This document shows, one piece after another, positions 57,561 through 64,000 of a stretch of DNA of 64,000 nt; the stretch's first letter is position 1; each line of letters begins with the position of its first letter. A program made the position numbers and the translations under genes. The stretch comes from Brassica napus. Taxonomy: Eukaryota; Streptophyta; Magnoliopsida; Brassicales; Brassicaceae. The stretch is from assembly GCF_020379485.1 (NCBI RefSeq), contig NC_063445.1, forward strand, positions 50,493,422 to 50,557,421, read 5' to 3'. A model generated the notes under the pieces. It saw only the letters and a list, made by a program, of their open reading frames with translations, was not told the origin of the DNA and did not search any database.

Positions 57561-57724
57561 CCGGTAGCAATAATTTGGTGCACTAAACACTGTCACCACA
57601 TTCTTTTCCTGTTACCATAAATTTTTTGAAAGATCAGTGATTCAATCCACAGTTATGATAAGATAGACTGACCAATCATGCCTTTGGCAGAGCCTTGAGC
57701 AATTGAGATGAGCATACATGACAT

Positions 57725-58180
57725 GCCACCAGTTAAATCCTTCCATGAGAAGCTGATGTGCTCTTGTTATGAGACTGCGTCCATTGTTGTCACTGAAATT
57801 GAGATGTCCAAATAATAACCATCACCAAGTGGAGATAACCCACATCGATCAAGGGGACCAGACCATAAATCACAAATTGGTCCTTCGTGTTGCACCTAGA
57901 CATACTCCAAATAGATAACCAATAAGTTATTATTTTGCTCTTTGAGAAAACAACCTAATAGTAATTTGGAAGTTAGCACTTGAACCTTGAGAGCGGAAGG
58001 AGGGAGAGACCCATCAAAAACTCATATTCAAATTCAATCCGAACTTAAGGACCTGGGCAGGAAAAAGGGAGGTGGTGATAAATGGTGTAGTTGAAAATTA
58101 CGTCTGATGAGGGGAAGATAATCGAAAAGGTCCAGATGCATTCTCGTACTTCCTGAAACATCGTCATAAAAACCATAGCT
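57725..58180 (-). pseudogene. PP2A-type protein phosphatase catalytic subunit fragment
   Basis: Read minus from 58180: Y-G-F-Y-D-D, then L-D-L-F-D-Y-L-P-L (58133-58108), then after a gap G-P-I-C-D-L-W-S followed by a D-R-C-G-like stretch (57884-57843) and finally R-A-H-Q-L-L-M-E-G-F-N-W (57765-57728). These follow the order of the PP2A catalytic subunit core (Y-G-F-Y-D-E-C, D-L-F-D-Y-L-P-L, G-P-I-C-D-L-L-W-S, R-A-H-Q-L-V-M-E-G-F-N-W). Frameshifts and deletions lie between the blocks and one separating part may be an old intron. It cannot encode a phosphatase. Confidence 0.7.
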
Positions 58181-60105
58181 GGATCAGAGAAGCAAACACA
58201 CACATCAAACATGGTAATATTTTTTTTATTATTATTATTAAGCTTACACTTGAGTAATCTGCTGAGTCTTGAAATTTCCTCGCAATAGTGTAAAACTGAG
58301 AAAAGTCTGAGCAATTTCAAATTACACATCAGATCAAATGATCTATGACACACAGAGAGAACATATATTTTCAATCTTTGTGATAGCAGTGACAGCTAAA
58401 TACGAAAATAAACGACCAAGGAGATCCATACCTGTAGGGGAAGAGATTTTTGAGCAGGTGAAGAGGATCTCAAAGATATAAGAGCATATCCCTCGTCTTA
58501 GAATTACCTGAAAGCCTCTCAAAGAACCTAATTGAAATAAAGAATCAAAGAATGGAAAAATAATAAAATCAAAAGAGTAGAAGAATCAAAGAACTAAAAG
58601 ACCTAAAACTCGAGCTTCTTTATTCCTTCCTCTTGGATGCGACTTTTATTTTTATTTTGTAAGCAGAGAGTTTTGATATTTATATTTCATCTCTCACATC
58701 TGAAAGCACTTTGGGGAGATGAAGAGAAAAATCAGAATGAGAGCGAGTGAGTCATGAAGGTAGGATTAAACAATGTAACTGAACGACATCGAATGGGTCG
58801 TAATTAAACGGTTAATTGCAGCGATTGGAAACGTCGCCCGTGAATTGTAAAAGCCAGAGACTACGGTGATGGAAATTGAAATTGGATGGAGAGCTGGACT
58901 CTTTAGTGATGGACCAATTTTCGTTATTATCAGCCCATATGAGAGTTAACATTCTATTTCGACTGCAAAATGAGTGACATTGCATAATAGAGCTTCATAA
59001 TTGGTCGATTTTTTAATCATATGTGGCATAGCTCTCCTTTGAGCTTATTCTCCTTTTAATATTGTAAGATTATTGTAACCTGTTGGAAGCTTGGCCCATT
59101 TTACACTCTTGTATTCGATGGATATAATCTTATAGTGTGTATTGTTTCTTTTTTTCTTTTTAGTGGTATTTTTGTAAATTTTTCCATTTTCCCAAGTATA
59201 TTTTAGAATTCTTTGCAACATTTCAATGGCCACCATACTTTCATAACTGAACAATTTTTACGTTTTTCTTGTTGTTTACAGTTTTCAAAATATTAGTTAT
59301 TTATTCTGTTAATAGGTCATGAAAAGTAACCGATAAATCACCTTCTCTAAACAGCGTAACAGTTTCTTCAAGAAATCTCATCCGCTTTATATTCTTTGCA
59401 ATGTGTCAGTATTTATTTATTTTAGTGGTTATTCAGTTTTGTTTGCTTTTATTACGAATACAATAGAAGTGGAAGTTTCAATATTATCAATATATAACCA
59501 TCTACTAATTTTTGAATTTGAATGAAATGGGTCCCGAGATTTTTGGGATTAAAGTGGATGATTAATAAAAAGTATTTACAGTTATGCAGTTATATTTATA
59601 TTTATATTTATATATAGGTCTAATGTTAAAAAGTAAAAGATTAAATATTTAGTTGGACACAACATATATCAATGGGTCATGATCCTAATTTAATAGTATT
59701 GATAGATTGATAGATATAAAGACACTTTAGATTTGTTACAAATAAAAAATAAACACTTTAGATTTGGGTTTATATCGTCAACATCTTTGAAATGATATAG
59801 TGAAAAAAACAAATTCTGACCATCAATTAATTTTAGATGAATTAATTGGTGTTTGTGGTCTGTTGTAGAACTTCAACAGGTAATATGTTTGCTCTGAAAT
59901 TGTTAAGTGAGTTCAACCTCATTTATTAGTTACTGTAAATATTATAAATCTTACGAAAAGGTAAAAAAAGAAATATTTAAATAATTAGAATGTTGGATTT
60001 TTAAAAATAGTTTATTTATTTATAATATATCTATTGATATGATTCTGATTATATATGATATTATATAATGTTAAAATTGGTATCATCATGCTAGATCTTT
60101 AGTCA
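58181..60105. other. Intergenic DNA
   Basis: 58190-58900 is less AT-rich and could be the decayed 5' part of the PP2A copy. From 59000 the sequence is AT-rich with a TATTTA microsatellite (59590-59615). No gene is supported. Confidence 0.5.
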
Positions 60106-60114
60106 TTTTTAATT
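60106..60114. repeat. 9-bp target-site duplication TTTTTAATT, left copy
   Basis: Identical to 61071-61079 on the other side of the inverted-repeat element. Confidence 0.9.
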
Positions 60115-61070
60115 GGGTCGACGATCGATTTTTCCACGATAACTATCATATAGTATCAGATCTCCACCGAACCATGACCTCATTTCAGATCCCCATGAAT
60201 TAAAAGTTATAATAAACTTATTTCTCCACGAATTGATAGTTCGAAACTTAATTCCCCATAGACGATGGTTTTAATTGGTTTACTAGTTTTAATCAGTTTA
60301 CTATTAACTAAACACATTTAAAATTAACGAAACCAAACAAAAACCCAAATCATTTATGTAATTTTTTTTATCTTCTTCGACAGCCATCTTAAACAAAAAT
60401 ATTTGTCGCCATTATCATCAAAGGTCACACGAAGCTTACCAACACGAGCAGCAGCTTTAGTTACAACACACGAATCATATTGATTCACACATAGGAGAAA
60501 TTTGGAGAAGATACAAAGATGCCATAAAAGTCTGGTTGGCTTCTAGAATCATACATGGAAGCTGAATAGATCGTGTTTGAATTTAAATGTAAAATGGCAA
60601 TCTCAGATTGCTAAGAAAGAACACATTCTTTGTAAAAAGTTTTTTGAGTTGAAAAAAATTTGACAATTCAAAAAAAAAAAAAGTCTATGCCTTTTACTGC
60701 TTTTGCTAACATCAGAAAATTGAAACAGAGACAAGTAGTCATGAGGACAAGGAGTTTGATATCCAAAATGTGTGACTTAAAATCATGAGAGGTTTAGCAA
60801 AAAAATCATGGGAGAAGATCGTGAAGAAGAAGATCAATTTTTTTTTCTTTACCAAAATTGGGTTTTTGTTTGGTTAAGTTGGTTTAAAATGTTTGGTTAA
60901 CAGTAAACCAATTAAAACCACCGTCTATTGGGAATTAAGTTTAGAACTTTTGATTCGGGAAGAAATAAATTTACAACTTTTTCGATTCATGGGGATCTAG
61001 AATAAGGTCATAGTTCGGTGGAGATATGATGCTATATGATAGTTATCGTGAGAAAATAGATCGTCTACCC
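60115..61070. mobile_element. Mutator-like MITE with long terminal inverted repeats, 956 bp
   Basis: The left end GGGTCGACGATC is matched in inverse at the right end GATCGTCTACCC. Inverted similarity extends for roughly 230-250 bp on each side (for example CGATAACTATCATATAG near the left, CTATATGATAGTTATCG near the right). Long TIRs with a 9-bp target duplication are the signature of Mutator-like elements. There is no transposase. The middle (about 60365-60835) is not inverted and its origin is unknown. Confidence 0.88.
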
Positions 61071-61079
61071 TTTTTAATT
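61071..61079. repeat. 9-bp target-site duplication TTTTTAATT, right copy
   Basis: Matches 60106-60114. Confidence 0.9.
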
Positions 61080-61389
61080 TATCAAGATCCAATGCTCCTT
61101 ATATAAATAGATTACTCATTGTGTAGTTATATTATTCTAGAAAGAATTAAGAGAGATCTTTATAAGATAAAATATAAATGAATATATGTTTTTAGAGTTT
61201 AACCTATAGTAGAAGTTTAGGTTTAGGATTTTAAGATGGAATATTTTGGTATTTTGTCCATTTTGTAGCTTTACCGGTACTAAAAGTTATTAAACTCAGT
61301 TTAGTTCAGTTCAATTCATTTTTTACATTTAAAATATGCAATAGAAAAGTATAATGAATAATGTAACATAGTATATATATATAATTATA

Positions 61390-61973
61390 CTAGGGTAAGT
61401 CCGCGCTACACGCATAAATTTGTTTCATTATATTTTTTAACATTTTTTTTAGTTTAATGATTTTATTTTAATTTTTTCAGTTTATCATTTTTATTGCGTT
61501 TGTTGTAAAAGACTCAATGTCAGTTTGGAGTGGTTAACTAAAATTTTAAATATTATTATTGTGATTATTAATGAAATTGTATTATGTTTTTATTATGTCG
61601 GTATAGATATTTTAATATATTTGTTTTGGCATAAGTTATATAATTTCATTATTGTTATTTTTTTTGGTTTTTATCGGGTTGTTTTACTTTTTTTTTTTGC
61701 TGGACTATGCAAATATATTTTTTATTTTCATATCCGTATTAAAATTGTGGTTGAATGTTTTTATTTTAGTATTTCTAAAAGAATCACATTAACTTAAATA
61801 CAATAACATTACATTTTCTTTTTACTTAAAAATAGAATTATTTTACCATTAAAAACAATTTAATTTTTAACTGCTTAATTTATTCTCAATTACATTAGTA
61901 TGCTTATCGGTTGTTTGATATTTTCATTTGAGTCAAATCATATTATAATTAAAAAAATTATTTAGAAATTTAG
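61390..61973 (-). mobile_element. Helitron 3'-end fragment (minus)
   Basis: Read minus it ends ATGCGTGTAGCGCGG, nine bases, then CTAG followed by T, as in 52081. The hairpin is imperfect. The element runs rightward; the LINE at 61988 interrupts the same AT-rich tract, and a 5' end was not found. A minor open frame at 61525-61797 is Ile/Phe-rich and looks spurious. Confidence 0.5.
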
Positions 61974-61987
61974 AAATAGTGTTCTAT
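61974..61987. repeat. 14-bp target-site duplication, left copy (LINE)
   Basis: AAATAGTGTTCTAT, repeated at 63176-63189. Confidence 0.9.
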
Positions 61988-63175
61988 ATTTACCCGGACC
62001 TTACGGTGGATTCTCTTATTAATGCACCGTCAAGAACTTGGAATTCGCAGGTTATTCGGATCCTAGTGGACCCATAGGATGCAAAAATCATTGAAAGCTT
62101 ACCTCTAAATCGTTTACAGTCAGATGATCGGGATGGTTGGCATTTTTCAATCAATGGGAAGTACACTATTAAATCTGGATATCAAGTAGAGCGAGTATAC
62201 CCTGACAGAGATCGACCACTACCTGAGTATGTTCCTTCGGTCTCTCCGTTAAAAGATTTATGTTGGAAGGTACGATGTCCACCTAAGATGAAACATTTCT
62301 TATGGCAACTGGTATAAGGATGTATAGCGGTTAAGAAAAACTTGAAGGCTACAGGAATGCAAGGAGACACAATTTGTGCAAGATGTGGTGCTCCTGAGGA
62401 ATCTATTAATCATGTGTTTTTTGAGTGTCCAACGGCAGTCCAGATATGGGCTTTGTCAAGAATTCCATCAAACCCAAACATATTCCCCACCCAATCACTG
62501 TTTACAAACATGGATTATCTATATTGGAGGGTTTCTCCAGTGGTGGAAGATCATCATTTTGCATGGATATTATGGTATATATGGAAAGGAAGAAATAGTA
62601 AAAAATTTAGCAACTTGGATATTGATCCGAGAGATACTCTAAAATTGGCAGAAATAGTCGTTACTTTGGGCTGAGGCACAGAACACTCAGGGAATAGATC
62701 AAAATCGGCCAACAGCACCAGCAATAGCCCCGACTATACCAGGTAGATGGTGCTTTACGGATGGATCATGGAAAGATAAGGACAATTTTTCAGAACATGG
62801 GTGGTATAGCACACTGGAAGGATTCAATGGTCTAATGGGAGCAAGGAATACATGTGCAAGTCACTCGCCACTTCATTCGGAAATAGAAGCCTTTATTTGG
62901 GTAATGGAATGCATGAGGAATTTACAGCAGTTCTTTGTTACTTTCGCAATGGATTATTCTCAATTGGTGAAGATGGTTTCGGAACCAGACGAATGGCCAG
63001 CCTTTGCAAGTTATTTGGAAGACATTACTTTCCTGAAGAGAAGTTTCAACAGTTCAGAGTTCATTCATATACCACAGACGCATAATAAAAGGGGGTATTT
63101 GTCGTCCATATGGATTCAGAGCTATCAGTTTGGTTTATAGAGTCTACGTAAGTCTATTTTTGTTGCTGACAAAAA
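61988..63175 (+). pseudogene. 5'-truncated L1-type LINE: zf-RVT and RNase H
   Basis: The insert starts within the reverse-transcriptase C-terminal part: K-Y-T-I-K-S-G-Y and C-P-P-K-M-K-H-F-L-W precede a stop near 62316. Then frame 62342-62674 has C-A-R-C-G-A, E-S-I-N-H-V-F-F-E-C-P (zf-RVT family) and W-I-L-W-Y-I-W-K-G-R-N. After a stop and frame change comes F-T-D-G-S-W, S-P-L-H-S-E-I-E-A-F and the RNase H tail (RVT_3 type) to about 63090. It ends in an A-tract (63171-63178) and is flanked by a 14-bp duplication. This is the 3' end of a plant L1-type element, truncated on insertion. Confidence 0.9.
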
Positions 63176-63189
63176 AAATAGTGTTCTAT
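63176..63189. repeat. 14-bp target-site duplication, right copy (LINE)
   Basis: AAATAGTGTTCTAT directly after the A-tract; the first As could belong to either. Confidence 0.9.
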
Positions 63190-64000
63190 TCATATCATTT
63201 AATATATTATTTGATTTTATACCGTATTTTCCATGTGATTGCTATGCTAATTTATAATATGTATTAAATTAGATTTTTTTAAAAAAATATTGTATTTTTT
63301 CTTTGTTTTATATGCATGTGATTTCTAAGATTCACTCATTTCCTCTTATGAATTCAAAAAAAAGTATAGAGTAATTAATAGTTTATCTTCAGTATTTTCG
63401 CAATATTATAACATGTATAACTTGTATATATATGTTCATATATTCGTGCATCTCTTGTTATTGTTTGAGTTTCAAATTTGAGATATTGTGAAATCATAAG
63501 TTTGACTCATACAATCAGTTATTTAATTAATTCTACTGATGTTAGGAAAAAAAAAATCATATAAGCTTTACACTATTTTAACCAATATCCCTGATTTGAT
63601 TGTAAGCTGATGATGATCCTAAAACGTTCTTTTGATAATAATAAGCTTTCGCTGAACCTGTTTGAGTTCTTCTGGGTGGTTGATACCATTCTCCATGATT
63701 ATCTCAACCACTGCAACTCTAAAATCCTTTTGAAGATCAGTTAATCATTTAACTACTGCAAAGCCTTCCGTTCTTATTCCTCTATCTGTTGCTTCCAACA
63801 AAAGTTCGAGCTCTCAGTCTGTAATAGCTCTAACTCTGCATTTTTCAGATGCTCTTGGTGAAAAATCTAACCTTGATGTTTTCTTTTGTTCTAACCTGTT
63901 TAGAGCCTACATAGATTTCCTCTACTGGCCAGCCTTTAGTTTCGCTTCTTTTAATTTTATTTCCTTGATATTTTTCCACTGATGAGCCAGTTTTGTTACG
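63190..64000. other. AT-rich DNA, then moderately complex sequence without an identified gene
   Basis: 63190-63580 is AT-rich. 63600-64000 is less so and on the minus strand shows short open pieces interrupted by stops; no domain recognised. The window ends here. Confidence 0.5.

Overview
This is nuclear DNA of a flowering plant, almost certainly a Brassica or a close Brassicaceae relative. Three spliced plant genes (an eIF4B, a TRM11-type tRNA methyltransferase and an RZ-1A-type glycine-rich RNA-binding protein) lie in the order I recall for Arabidopsis At3g26400-At3g26410-At3g26420. Everything else recognisable is transposable-element DNA or pseudogenes; nothing bacterial, organellar or CRISPR-like is seen.

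Left block (1-23947) is a nest of LTR retrotransposons. Element A (1-5698, minus) is a decayed Ty3/gypsy Tat-lineage element with protease, RT, RNase H, a second archaeal-type RNase H and integrase. An Athila-like relic (5699-about 10860) begins exactly where A's protease is cut; it has one 1.47-kb LTR, a PBS, a gag remnant and many TCGATCGACA repeats. Element C (about 10861-23947) is another copy of A's family, split by element B (13432-21887). B is complete as an insertion (5-bp TSD, two LTRs) but has gag-protease only, with RT, RNase H and integrase missing; on the opposite strand it keeps an open, intron-containing gene.

Central block (24309-42941) is the eIF4B gene, split by two insertions. 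The first is an intact 5.27-kb Reina-type chromovirus (25043-30312, TSD GAACG); the second is an 11.6-kb Tat element D (30825-42444, TSD AAGAG). Their LTR pairs differ at only 3/310 and 5/514 positions by eye. With both insertions left out of the count, the eIF4B exons stay in one frame, so the disruption looks recent. D carries the sense gag-pol unit and a decayed antisense gene with its own TATA box, as in B.

Right block: a small copia element with 136-138-bp LTRs sits about 13 bp past the TRM11 stop. TRM11 (minus) and RZ-1A (plus) diverge from a shared promoter carrying telo-box and site II motifs. Beyond them is an AT-rich graveyard: a broken SLY1 copy with an A-tract, several Helitrons, a PP2A catalytic-subunit fragment, a Mutator-like MITE with long TIRs and a 9-bp TSD, and a 5'-truncated LINE with a 14-bp TSD.

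The best candidate for an under-described system is the separately promoted, spliced antisense gene of the Tat elements (putative gypsy-type transposon domain plus coiled coil), which persists in B although the whole RT-integrase module is gone. All alignments and mismatch counts were made by eye.
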